From positions 1 through 55,635 of the forward strand of contig VBMV01000066.1 of NCBI GenBank assembly GCA_005878835.1: a DNA stretch of 55,635 nt, given 5' to 3'. Both the position numbers and the translations under genes were made by a program. This DNA comes from Gammaproteobacteria bacterium. Lineage in GTDB: Bacteria; Pseudomonadota; Gammaproteobacteria; Steroidobacterales; Steroidobacteraceae. The notes beneath the pieces are model-generated. The model saw only the letters and a program-made list of their open reading frames with translations, searched no databases and had not been told where the DNA came from. The number at the start of each line of letters is the position of its first letter. The first letter of the stretch is position 1. This document shows, one piece after another, positions 32,477-40,655 of this stretch.

Positions 32477-35278
32477 TCAGTGCGCCTCGTCCCAGTTGGC
32501 GCCCACACCCACGTCCACGCGCAGGGGAACGCTCAAGGAGGCCGCATTCACCATGCGCTCGCGCACCGCCGCGCTCGCCTGCTGCACGGCGTCCTCGCGC
32601 ACCTCGAGCACCAGCTCGTCGTGCACCTGCATGATGAGCCGCGCCGGGGCGTCCTCCGCGGTGCACCAGGCATCGATGGTGATCATGGCGCGCTTGATGA
32701 TGTCGGCCGCCGTGCCCTGCATCGGCGCGTTGATGGCGCTGCGCTCGGCGTACTGGCGCAGCTGCGTGTTGCCCGAGCGGATGTCGGGCAGGTACAGCCG
32801 CCGGCCGAACACCGTCTCGACGTAACCGATCTGCCGCGCCTGCGCGCGCGTCTCGTCCATGAAGCGCTTCACGCCGGGATAGCGCTGGAAGTAGCGCTCC
32901 ACGTACTGCTGCGCGGCGCCGCGCTCGATCCCTAAGTTGCGTGCCAGGCCGAACGCGGACATGCCATAGATGAGACCGAAGTTGATGACCTTGGCGGTGC
33001 GGCGCTGGTCGGGCGTGACCGCATCGAGGCCGACACCGAACACCTCGGCGGCCGTGGCCTGGTGCACGTCGCGATCCGCGGCGAAAGCCGCGCGCAGACT
33101 CTCATCTCCCGACAGATGCGCCATGATGCGCAGCTCGATCTGCGAGTAGTCGGCGGCGAGCAGCAGGTAGCCCGGCGGGGCGATGAACGCCTGGCGGATG
33201 CGGCGTCCCTCTGGACGGCGCACCGGGATGTTCTGCAGGTTGGGATCGACCGAGGACAGCCGGCCGGTGGCGGCGACCGCCTGGGCGTAGTTGGTGTGAA
33301 TGCGCCCGGTGCGCTCATTCACCTGCTCCGGGAGCGTATCGGTGTAAGTGGACTTGAGCTTGGCGAGCGCGCGGTACTCGAGCACGATCCGCGGCAGCGT
33401 GTAACTGCCGGCCAGCTCTTCCAGCACGTCCTCGGCGGTCGAGGGCTGCCCGGTCGGGGTCTTGCGCCGCACCGGGAGCTGCAGCCGCTCGAACAGGATC
33501 TGCTGCAGCTGCTTCGGGGACTCGATGTTGAATTCATGGCCGGCCTCGCGGTGCGCCTGCAGCAGCAGCTCCTGCAACTGGCGCGCGAACTCGCGGCTCT
33601 GGGTGCGCAGCCGCTCGCGATCCACCAGCACGCCACGATGTTCCATGGCGAAGAGCACCGGCACCAGCGGCTGCTCGCATTCCAGGTACAGGCGCGCCAG
33701 CGCCGGCACCGCCTCGAGCTGTGGCCACAGCGCCCCGTGCAGCCGCAGCGTCACGTCGGCATCCTCGGCCGCATAGTCCCCGGCGCGCTCCAGCGGCACC
33801 TGGTCGAAACTGAGCTGCTTCGCGCCTTTGCCGGCGACGTCCTCGTAGGTGATGGTGCGCAGTCCGAGATACCGCTGGGCGTCCGCGTCCATGTCGTGAT
33901 TGGTGGCGACGCTGTTCCAGACGTAGGACTCGAGCATGCTGTCGAAACGCATGCCGGCGAGCCTGATGCCGGCGTTCGCCAGCACGTGGGCGTCGTACTT
34001 GAGGTTGTGCCCGACCTTGCCGCGCGCGGGATCCTCGAGAATGGGCTTCAAGGCCGCGAGCACGCGCTCGCGATCGAGCTGCTCGGGCGCGCCCGGATAC
34101 ACGTGGCGCAGGGGGACGTAGGCGGCCACGCCCGGCTCGATGCACAAGGAAACGCCGACGATCTCCGCGCGCATGTAGTCGAGGCTGGTCGTCTCGGTGT
34201 CGAAGGCGAACAGCTCGGCCGTGCGCACGGCCGCGAGCCAGCGCTCGAGATCCTCCCAGCGGGTCACGGTCTCGTAGCGGCGGGCGATGTCGGCAGGCGC
34301 AGGACTCGCGCCGGATGGCGCCGCGGCCGGCGGCGCTGCGGCTGCTGTGCCGGCGCCCGGCACTGCGGGCAGCGGCTGCGGACTGTGCGCCACGGGGGTT
34401 GCGGCGCCGCCCGCCATCGCATCGGCCCCTTCCAGCTGCCGCAGCAGCGCGCGCAGCTCGTAGCGCGTGTACAGCTCGCGCAGGCGCGCACTGTCCGGCG
34501 GGCCCGGCACCAGCTCCTCCACCGACAGCGGCAGCGTGAGGTCGGTCCTGATGGTCGCGAGCCGGCGCGACAGCTCGAGAGTCGTCAGACCGGTGCGCAG
34601 GTTCTCGCCCACCTTGCCGGGAACTTCCGCGACGTGCCCGATCAGCTCATCGAGGCCGCCGTACTGCTGCAGGAGCCTCGCGCCGGTTTTCGGCCCCACC
34701 TTGTCGATGCCCGGGATGTTGTCGGAGCTGTCGCCGACCAGTGCCAGGTAATCGACGATCTGCTCGGGGTAGACGTCGAACTTCGCCTTGACGGCGTCGC
34801 GGTCGAGCACCGTGTTGTTCATGGTGTTGACGAGCGTGATCGAGCCGTCGACCAGCTGTGCCATGTCCTTGTCGCCGGTGGAAATGAGCACCGTCTGGCC
34901 GGCTTGCGCGGCGCGCCGGGCGAGGGTACCGATCACATCGTCCGCCTCCACACCCGGCACGCGCAGCAGCGGCAGCCCCTGTGCCTCGATGATCTCGAGC
35001 AGCGGCCCGATCTGGGCGCGCAGGTCATCGGGCATCGAGGGCCGGTGTGCCTTGTACTCGGTGAACAGCTCGTCGCGGAAGGTCTTGCCCGGCGCATCGA
35101 ACACCACGGCAATGCGGCGCGGCTGATAGTCCTTGAGAAACTTCAGCAGCATGTTCAGCACCCCGAGCACCGCTCCGGTCGGCTCGCCGCGCGAGTTGGA
35201 CAGCGGCGGCAGGGCGTGAAACGCCCGGTAGACATAAGAGGAGCCGTCGACGAGAACCAGGTCGGGGGAGCGCGTCAT
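32477..35278 (-). CDS. polA: DNA polymerase I
   Basis: 933 residues with all three activities. The 5'-3' exonuclease domain (1-~290) has VLVDGSSYVYRAFHAL and GDSSDNIPGI. A proofreading domain (~345-530) keeps the DTET motif (FAFDTETTSLDY). The polymerase domain has motif A DYSQIELRIMAHL, motif B RRTAKVINFGLIYGMSAFG and motif C QVHDELVLEV. An Ala/Pro-rich linker (~295-340) separates the first two. The start is the ATG at 35278; the frame is open far upstream but only antisense to the DUF1800 gene. Confidence 0.97.
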   Translation of the reverse strand: MTRSPDLVLVDGSSYVYRAFHALPPLSNSRGEPTGAVLGVLNMLLKFLKDYQPRRIAVVFDAPGKTFRDELFTEYKAHRPSMPDDLRAQIGPLLEIIEAQGLPLLRVPGVEADDVIGTLARRAAQAGQTVLISTGDKDMAQLVDGSITLVNTMNNTVLDRDAVKAKFDVYPEQIVDYLALVGDSSDNIPGIDKVGPKTGARLLQQYGGLDELIGHVAEVPGKVGENLRTGLTTLELSRRLATIRTDLTLPLSVEELVPGPPDSARLRELYTRYELRALLRQLEGADAMAGGAATPVAHSPQPLPAVPGAGTAAAAPPAAAPSGASPAPADIARRYETVTRWEDLERWLAAVRTAELFAFDTETTSLDYMRAEIVGVSLCIEPGVAAYVPLRHVYPGAPEQLDRERVLAALKPILEDPARGKVGHNLKYDAHVLANAGIRLAGMRFDSMLESYVWNSVATNHDMDADAQRYLGLRTITYEDVAGKGAKQLSFDQVPLERAGDYAAEDADVTLRLHGALWPQLEAVPALARLYLECEQPLVPVLFAMEHRGVLVDRERLRTQSREFARQLQELLLQAHREAGHEFNIESPKQLQQILFERLQLPVRRKTPTGQPSTAEDVLEELAGSYTLPRIVLEYRALAKLKSTYTDTLPEQVNERTGRIHTNYAQAVAATGRLSSVDPNLQNIPVRRPEGRRIRQAFIAPPGYLLLAADYSQIELRIMAHLSGDESLRAAFAADRDVHQATAAEVFGVGLDAVTPDQRRTAKVINFGLIYGMSAFGLARNLGIERGAAQQYVERYFQRYPGVKRFMDETRAQARQIGYVETVFGRRLYLPDIRSGNTQLRQYAERSAINAPMQGTAADIIKRAMITIDAWCTAEDAPARLIMQVHDELVLEVREDAVQQASAAVRERMVNAASLSVPLRVDVGVGANWDEAH

Positions 35279-35377
35279 GCCAGGGTCCTGAGGCGGGCCG
35301 CGAGTATAGCGGAGGGCGCCGGTCACAAGTCCCGCGCCGCGGGTCAACCGTCCGGCCCCCTGGCGCGCTATGAGCAC

Positions 35378-36802
35378 ATGCGCGAAGGGTTCTCCGCCAT
35401 TGCCGCCAACCGCTTCGGACTCGGCGCCCGCCCCGGGGAGCTCGCCGCGATCGCTGACGACGGGCGCGACTGGCTCGAGGCGCAGTTGCGGGCGGGGCCG
35501 CCGGTGCTCTCGGACCCGCAGCTGCGCTCCTCGCAGGAGACACTGGCGCAGGCGCAGAAGCTGCGGCAGGAGATTCGCGCCCAGCGCAAGTCGGCCGAGG
35601 GGGCCACGGCCCCCGGCAAGGCGGGCGCGGACGATGCCGCCGCCGCCGCGCAAGCACTGCCGCAGTTCCTGCGGCCGATCTACCTGAGCGAGGTGACGGC
35701 GCGCTTGCGCGCGGCCGTCGCCACCGAGCGGCCGTTCATCGAGCGCCTCACGCAGTTCTGGGGCAATCACTTCGCGGTGTCGGTCGACAAGCAGCTGCTC
35801 AGCGGGCTCGCGGGCAGCTTCGAGCGCGAAGCGATCCGGCCGCACGTGCTCGGAAATTTCAGCGATCTGTTGCTCGCGGTCGAGACGCATGCGGCGATGC
35901 TGCTGTATCTGGACAACCACCTGTCGGTCGGCCCGCATTCGCAGGCGGCGCTGCGCCTGGAGCGGCGCGCGCACCCGCGCAGGCTCGGCATCAACGAGAA
36001 TCTCGCGCGCGAGATTCTCGAGCTGCACACGCTCGGTGTGGGCGGGGGCTACACGCAGGCAGACGTGACCGCTTTCGCCGAAGTGATCACCGGCTGGTCG
36101 ATCGGCGGTGAGGGCGGCGGGCCTTTTGTCGGCGGGGAGCCGGGAAAATTCCTGTTTCGCCCCGAGCTGCACGAGCCGGGCGCCAAGCGGGTGCTGGGCA
36201 CAGCTTACGCGGATGGCGGCTACGGGCAGGGCGTCGCGGTGCTGCGCGACCTCGCCGGCCACCCCTCCACCGCGCGCTTCATCGCCTTGAAGCTCGCGCG
36301 TCATTTCATCGCCGACGATCCGCCGCCGCAGGCGGTCGGGCGGCTCGCGCGCGCGTTCACGGGCAGCGGCGGCGATCTGCCCACGGTCTATCGCGCGCTC
36401 ATCGACTCGCGCGAAGCCTGGGTGCAGCCGCTCGCCAAGTACAAGACACCGTCGGATTACATCATCTCGGGTTTTCGCGGACTCACCCTGCCGGTTGAGG
36501 CCGGGCAGCCGGCGCTGACGCCCTTTGGAGTGCTCGGCCAGAGAGTGTGGGAGCCGGGATCGCCCGCAGGCTGGCCGGATCGCAGCGCCGACTGGGATGG
36601 CGCCTCCGCGCTCATGAAGCGCATCGAGTGGGCGGACGCCCTCGGGCAGCGCCTGGGCAACCGCCGCGACGCTGTGCAGCTGGCCCCGCAATTACTTGGC
36701 GCGAACCTCAGCGCCGCGACGCGCAGCGCGGTGGCTCACGCGGCCAGCGCCGCGCAGGCGGTCACGCTCTTGCTCGCCGCGCCCGAATTCATGCGGCGTT
36801 GA
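35378..36802 (+). CDS. DUF1800 family protein
   Basis: 474 residues. The N-terminal AANRFGLGARPGEL (~8-21), ERLTQFWGNHFAVSVDK (~124), LGINENLAREILELHTLG (~205) and FALKLARHFIADDPP (~300) blocks define DUF1800. The family is exported or periplasmic and of unknown function, almost always paired with DUF1501, which starts 15 bases later. The frame is open upstream across polA's antisense strand, but the ATG at 35378 begins the family domain. Confidence 0.85.
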   Translation: MREGFSAIAANRFGLGARPGELAAIADDGRDWLEAQLRAGPPVLSDPQLRSSQETLAQAQKLRQEIRAQRKSAEGATAPGKAGADDAAAAAQALPQFLRPIYLSEVTARLRAAVATERPFIERLTQFWGNHFAVSVDKQLLSGLAGSFEREAIRPHVLGNFSDLLLAVETHAAMLLYLDNHLSVGPHSQAALRLERRAHPRRLGINENLAREILELHTLGVGGGYTQADVTAFAEVITGWSIGGEGGGPFVGGEPGKFLFRPELHEPGAKRVLGTAYADGGYGQGVAVLRDLAGHPSTARFIALKLARHFIADDPPPQAVGRLARAFTGSGGDLPTVYRALIDSREAWVQPLAKYKTPSDYIISGFRGLTLPVEAGQPALTPFGVLGQRVWEPGSPAGWPDRSADWDGASALMKRIEWADALGQRLGNRRDAVQLAPQLLGANLSAATRSAVAHAASAAQAVTLLLAAPEFMRR

Positions 36803-36817
36803 GCCGTTCAGGACCGT

Positions 36818-38089
36818 ATGGCCATGCAGCGACGTGAATTTCTTAACTTCGGCACACTGCTCGCCGGTGGCGCGCTGCTCACTTCGCGGGTCGCCTTCGC
36901 TCGCGCCGATGAGCGCCGCGCGCGCCTGGTGCTGATCATCATGCGCGGCGCTCTAGACGGGCTCGCCGCGGTTCCCCCCCATGGCGATCGCGACTACGCC
37001 GCTCTGCGCGGGGAGTTTGCGCTGCGTGCGCCCGGGGAGGCGGGCGGGGCGCTGCCGCTCGACGGCTTCTTCGGCCTGCATCCCTCGCTCGCCTTCCTGC
37101 AGCAGTGCTACGCCGCGCGCGAGCTGACGGTGTTGCACGCACTCGCCAGCCCCTATCGCGAGCGCTCGCATTTCGACGGCCAGGACGTGCTCGAAAACGG
37201 CTCGCCGCGCGCGCACGCGCTCGCGACCGGCTGGCTCAATCGCGCGCTCGCCCAGGCGCCGGGCCCCTCATCGCGCGAGGCCGGCGTTGCGCTCGGTCAG
37301 AACGTGCCGCTCGTCATGCGCGGCCCGGCCGAGGTGACCTCGTGGTCGGCATCGAAGCTCGGCGCGCTGGACGAGGACACGCTGGCGCGTATCACCGATC
37401 TGTACGCCGCCGATCCGCTGCTCTCGGTACGCCTCGCGGATGCGCTGGCGGCGAACGCCATCGCCTCCGCGGACGGCGCTGGCAGCCTTGCGGCCCTGGC
37501 GCCCGACACGGCGGTGCGTGATACCAGCGCTGCGGGTGTGTCGCAGCCTGCGCGCCCCGCTCAGGCAAACGGCGCGCGCTACGCGCAAGTCGTGCGTGCG
37601 GCCGCGGGCTTCCTGCGCCAGGAGGCCGGACCCAGGGTTGCCATGTTCGACACCACCGGCTGGGACACGCACGCCAACGAGGGTGCTGCGCAAGGGCAAC
37701 TCGCCGGCAGGCTCAGCGCGCTGGATTCCGGCCTCGCAACCCTGAAACAGGAGCTCGGGCCGGTGTGGAGCGACACGGCGGTGCTGCTGGTCACTGAATT
37801 CGGCCGCACCGCGGCGATCAACGGCACGCGCGGCACGGATCACGGCACCGCGACCGTGGCGCTGCTGGTCGGCGGCGCAGTCGCGGGTGGACGGGTGATC
37901 GCGGACTGGCCGGGACTGTCGGCGCGCGCCCTGTATCAGGGGCGCGATCTCCAACCCACGCTCGACCTGCGCTCGGTGCTCAAGGGAGTGCTGCAGGAGC
38001 ACCTGCTGGTGCCGCCGCGCGAGCTCGAGCACACGGTGTTTCCCGACAGCAGGACGGCGCGGCCGCTCACGGGCCTGGTGCGGACCTAG
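36818..38089 (+). CDS. DUF1501 family Tat-exported protein
   Basis: 423 residues. The N-terminus MQRREFLNFGTLLAGGALL is a twin-arginine signal. The family blocks LVLIIMRGALDGLAAVPP, RERSHFDGQDVLENG and TTGWDTHANEG, plus VTEFGRTAAINGTRGTDHGT near the C-terminus, place it in the alkaline-phosphatase-like DUF1501 superfamily. The His and Asp residues of these blocks may bind metal. It forms an operon with DUF1800 and probably acts in the periplasm. The ATG at 36824 is an alternative start. Confidence 0.85.
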   Translation: MAMQRREFLNFGTLLAGGALLTSRVAFARADERRARLVLIIMRGALDGLAAVPPHGDRDYAALRGEFALRAPGEAGGALPLDGFFGLHPSLAFLQQCYAARELTVLHALASPYRERSHFDGQDVLENGSPRAHALATGWLNRALAQAPGPSSREAGVALGQNVPLVMRGPAEVTSWSASKLGALDEDTLARITDLYAADPLLSVRLADALAANAIASADGAGSLAALAPDTAVRDTSAAGVSQPARPAQANGARYAQVVRAAAGFLRQEAGPRVAMFDTTGWDTHANEGAAQGQLAGRLSALDSGLATLKQELGPVWSDTAVLLVTEFGRTAAINGTRGTDHGTATVALLVGGAVAGGRVIADWPGLSARALYQGRDLQPTLDLRSVLKGVLQEHLLVPPRELEHTVFPDSRTARPLTGLVRT

Positions 38090-38115
38090 CAGACACGACC
38101 CCGCCCGGGCGGGCG

Positions 38116-38370
38116 CTACCTCGGCGTCTCGGAGTCGTCGCTCTTGTCGCCCGGCTTGGGCGGCGCCGGTGTAGCGGGCGGCGTCGACGCCGGGGCGGAC
38201 TGGGGTTCGGGGGCGGGCTGTGACGGAGCGGACTGCGTTGGGGTGGGCGGCGCTGCCGGAATCGTGACCACCTGCGCGTTCTTGTCCGGCAGGTACAGGG
38301 CGCCCTTCTGTCCGCAACCCGCCAGCAACAGTGCAGCGCCGCCGGCGAGCAGCCAGCCTGCTCGCTTCAA
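38116..38370 (-). CDS. lptM: LptM-type (YifL) small lipoprotein
   Basis: 84 residues from a TTG start. The lipobox LLLAGCGQKGALYLPDK is the hallmark of LptM, which helps mature the LptDE lipopolysaccharide translocon. The remainder is Pro/Ala/Ser-rich. Its TTG at 38370 overlaps the stop of the preceding membrane protein (TTGA), suggesting translational coupling. In many gammaproteobacteria the gene is next to lysA-dapF; here it is separated from dapF. Confidence 0.82.
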   Translation of the reverse strand: MKRAGWLLAGGAALLLAGCGQKGALYLPDKNAQVVTIPAAPPTPTQSAPSQPAPEPQSAPASTPPATPAPPKPGDKSDDSETPR

Positions 38371-38780
38371 ACGGGCATCGCTTTCCTGTCGCGCAGCGCC
38401 AGCCAGCCGCGCACCAGGCGGTAGACGATCCACACCGCCAGCGCGAGCAGGCCGAGCAGACCCGCCGGGATGCCGATGATGGTCAGCATGACCAAGCCCG
38501 ACACGCATGCCCACAGCACCGCGAACCAGAAGGTCCGCAGCTGCCAGCGGAAATGCGACTCGATGAAGGTACCGTGCGTCGCCGAGCGGCGCGCGTAGTT
38601 CATGACCACCGCGACGATCGATGGCAGGCTGCCGATGAAGCTGCCGACGATGGTGTGGAAGGTGGTGACGCCGATGAGCACCGCCAGCGAATGCAGCGCG
38701 TACATCACGTGGGTGTAGCTGAGGAGCGACTCGTCGATCGGCGCGACGGCGACGGTCATATCCGGATCGGGGTCTGACAT
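38367..38780 (-). CDS. DUF4870-like small membrane protein
   Basis: 137 residues with four predicted membrane helices at about 30-46, 48-62, 83-100 and 102-120 (for example TFWFAVLWACVSGLVMLTIIG). The arrangement resembles DUF4870/YtjA-type proteins of unknown function. It lies 8 bases after the thioesterase gene and overlaps lptM, so the three form a minus-strand operon. Confidence 0.72.
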   Translation of the reverse strand: MSDPDPDMTVAVAPIDESLLSYTHVMYALHSLAVLIGVTTFHTIVGSFIGSLPSIVAVVMNYARRSATHGTFIESHFRWQLRTFWFAVLWACVSGLVMLTIIGIPAGLLGLLALAVWIVYRLVRGWLALRDRKAMPV

Positions 38781-38788
38781 GACTCACC

Positions 38789-39235
38789 TCACTCTGGCCC
38801 TGCTGTCTTCGGCCGGCGCTCCACCACGGCCATGGTGAGGCGCGAGACACACACCAGGCGCTCGTTCTCATCGCGGATCTCGATGTGCCAGACGTGGCTG
38901 CGCCCGCCCAGGTGAAACGGGCGGGCGGTGGCCGTGACCGTGCCCGTGGATACGGCCCGCAGGTGATTGGCGTTGATCTCCTGCCCCAGGCACATGGACT
39001 GCTGCGTATCCACGCACATCATCGAGGCGAGGCTGCCGACCGTTTCCGCGAGCGCGACCGAGGCGCCGCCGTGCAGCACACCGAAGGGCTGGTGGGTGTG
39101 CTCGTTCACCGGCATGGTGGCGCGCACAAAGTCCGGGCCGATCTCCGTGATGCGGATGCCGAGGTAGCCGGAGAGGCTCCTGCGGCCGCGCTCGGTGAGA
39201 GCCTCGGGAGTGGTGCTGGCGCGCCAGATGCTCAT
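38789..39235 (-). CDS. PaaI/MenI-type hotdog-fold thioesterase
   Basis: 148 residues of a single hotdog domain. The active-site block FGVLHGGASVALAETVGS (~70) carries the Gly-Gly and catalytic Glu typical of PaaI/YdiI/EntH acyl-CoA thioesterases. The substrate is not defined. The ATG at 39235 begins MSIWRAS, matching the N-terminus of YdiI-like enzymes; an upstream in-frame start adds unrelated residues. Divergent from the FAH hydrolase gene. Confidence 0.85.
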   Translation of the reverse strand: MSIWRASTTPEALTERGRRSLSGYLGIRITEIGPDFVRATMPVNEHTHQPFGVLHGGASVALAETVGSLASMMCVDTQQSMCLGQEINANHLRAVSTGTVTATARPFHLGGRSHVWHIEIRDENERLVCVSRLTMAVVERRPKTAGPE

Positions 39236-39297
39236 CGGCGCTAGTCTAGCGGTTTGCACAGTGGCAATCTGCACCACCGCTCAACCGGAGCTCGCGT

Positions 39298-40002
39298 GTG
39301 AGACCCGAGTTTGCCTTCCCGCTGCCCGAGGCGCCGAGCGTGGCCGTGGCCGCCAGCCGCCAGCGCTTTCCAGTGCACCGCATCTACTGCGTCGGCCGCA
39401 ACTACGCCGACCACGTCCGCGAGATGGGCGCGGACCCGCAGCGCGAGCGGCCGGTGTTCTTCATGAAACCCGCGGACGCGGTGGTGGCCAACGGTGTCGC
39501 CGTTGCCTATCCGCCCCGCACTGCCAACTTCCACCATGAGATCGAGCTGGTGGTGGCGATCGGCCGTGGCGGCCGCGACATCCGCGAGCCGCGTGCACTG
39601 GAGCACGTGTTCGGCTACGCGGCGGGCAATGATCTGACACGCCGCGATCTGCAGGACGCCGCGAAGCAGCGCGGCCAGCCGTGGGATGCCGCCAAGGGCT
39701 TTGACTGCTCGGCGCCGGTTGCCGCGATCCGCCCGGCCGCGCTGGGCGAGGTAGCGCGGGGGCGCATCTGGCTCAGTGTCAACAGCGAGTTGCGCCAGGA
39801 GTCGGACGTGAGTCGGATGTTGTGGGACGTGCCGCACATCATCGCGGAGCTGTCGACGCTGTTCGAGCTCAGAGCCGGCGATCTCATTTTCACCGGCACT
39901 CCGGCCGGCGTGGGCCCGGTGAAACCGGGCGACCGGCTGGAGGGCGGCATCGAGGGGCTCGAAGTGCTGCGCAACGCGATCGTCCCGGCCCCGCCGCCAT
40001 GA
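39298..40002 (+). CDS. Fumarylacetoacetate hydrolase family protein (fumarylpyruvate hydrolase-like)
   Basis: 234 residues of one FAH domain: VGRNYADHVREMG (~32), FFMKPADAV (~55), NFHHEIELVVAIG with the metal-binding Glu pair (~77-85) and GDLIFTGTPAGVGPVKPGD (~200). The family cleaves C-C bonds in acylpyruvates; the pairing with a maleylpyruvate isomerase-like gene points to the gentisate pathway, although no gentisate dioxygenase is present. The GTG at 39298 has GGAG 7 bases upstream. Its stop overlaps the next ATG (ATGA). Confidence 0.85.
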   Translation: MRPEFAFPLPEAPSVAVAASRQRFPVHRIYCVGRNYADHVREMGADPQRERPVFFMKPADAVVANGVAVAYPPRTANFHHEIELVVAIGRGGRDIREPRALEHVFGYAAGNDLTRRDLQDAAKQRGQPWDAAKGFDCSAPVAAIRPAALGEVARGRIWLSVNSELRQESDVSRMLWDVPHIIAELSTLFELRAGDLIFTGTPAGVGPVKPGDRLEGGIEGLEVLRNAIVPAPPP

Positions 40003-40655
40003 AGCTCTACCACTATTATCGAAGCTCCGCGGCCTACCGCGTGCGTATCGCACTGAACTTCAAGGGCATCCCCTGGCAGACGGCGCTGGTGGATCTGCGC
40101 GCGCCGGCGAACGCCCAGCACACGCCGCAATTTCGCGCGCTCAATCCGCAGGGGCTGATACCGGTGGTGGCCGACGGCGACACCACCATCACGCAGTCGC
40201 TCGCGATCATCGAGTACCTGGAGGAAACCCACCCGCAGCCGCCACTGTTACCGGGCTCTGCCGCGGACCGCGCGCAGGTGCGCTCGCTCGCGCTCGCCGT
40301 CGCCTGCGACATTCACCCGCTCGGCAACCTGCGGGTGCTGAACTACCTGCGCTCGAGCTTGCACGCGGACGAGAACGCCGTGAATGCCTGGGTGGGTGAG
40401 TGGATCGGACTGGGCTTCCAGGCGCTGGAGCAGCGGGTGAAGCACACCAGCGGCGACGGCCGGCACATGTTCGGCAGCGAGGTCACGCTCGCCGACCTGT
40501 GCATCGTGCCGCAGATGTACAACGCGCGCCGCTACCGGGTCGACGTCGAGCCCTATCCGGCCCTGCGCGCGGTCTGCGCGCACCTGGAGGCGCTGCCGGC
40601 CTTTGCCCGCGCGGCGCCGCAGGCCCAGCCAGACGCGCCGCCACCCAGGCCATGA
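39999..40655 (+). CDS. maiA: Maleylacetoacetate/maleylpyruvate isomerase (zeta-class GST)
   Basis: 218 residues. The N-terminal thioredoxin-like domain contains YYRSSAAYRVRIALNFKG with the paired serines of zeta-class glutathione transferases and QSLAIIEYLEE (~67). The helical C-terminal domain holds LADLCIVPQMYNARRY. It would isomerise maleyl intermediates to fumaryl ones for the preceding hydrolase. Its stop overlaps the next gene's start (ATGA). Confidence 0.88.
   Translation: MKLYHYYRSSAAYRVRIALNFKGIPWQTALVDLRAPANAQHTPQFRALNPQGLIPVVADGDTTITQSLAIIEYLEETHPQPPLLPGSAADRAQVRSLALAVACDIHPLGNLRVLNYLRSSLHADENAVNAWVGEWIGLGFQALEQRVKHTSGDGRHMFGSEVTLADLCIVPQMYNARRYRVDVEPYPALRAVCAHLEALPAFARAAPQAQPDAPPPRP

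Noticed and set aside
33062-35377. Long upstream extension of the DUF1800 frame across polA
   Set aside because: It is antisense to polA's intact catalytic motifs; the family domain begins at 35378.
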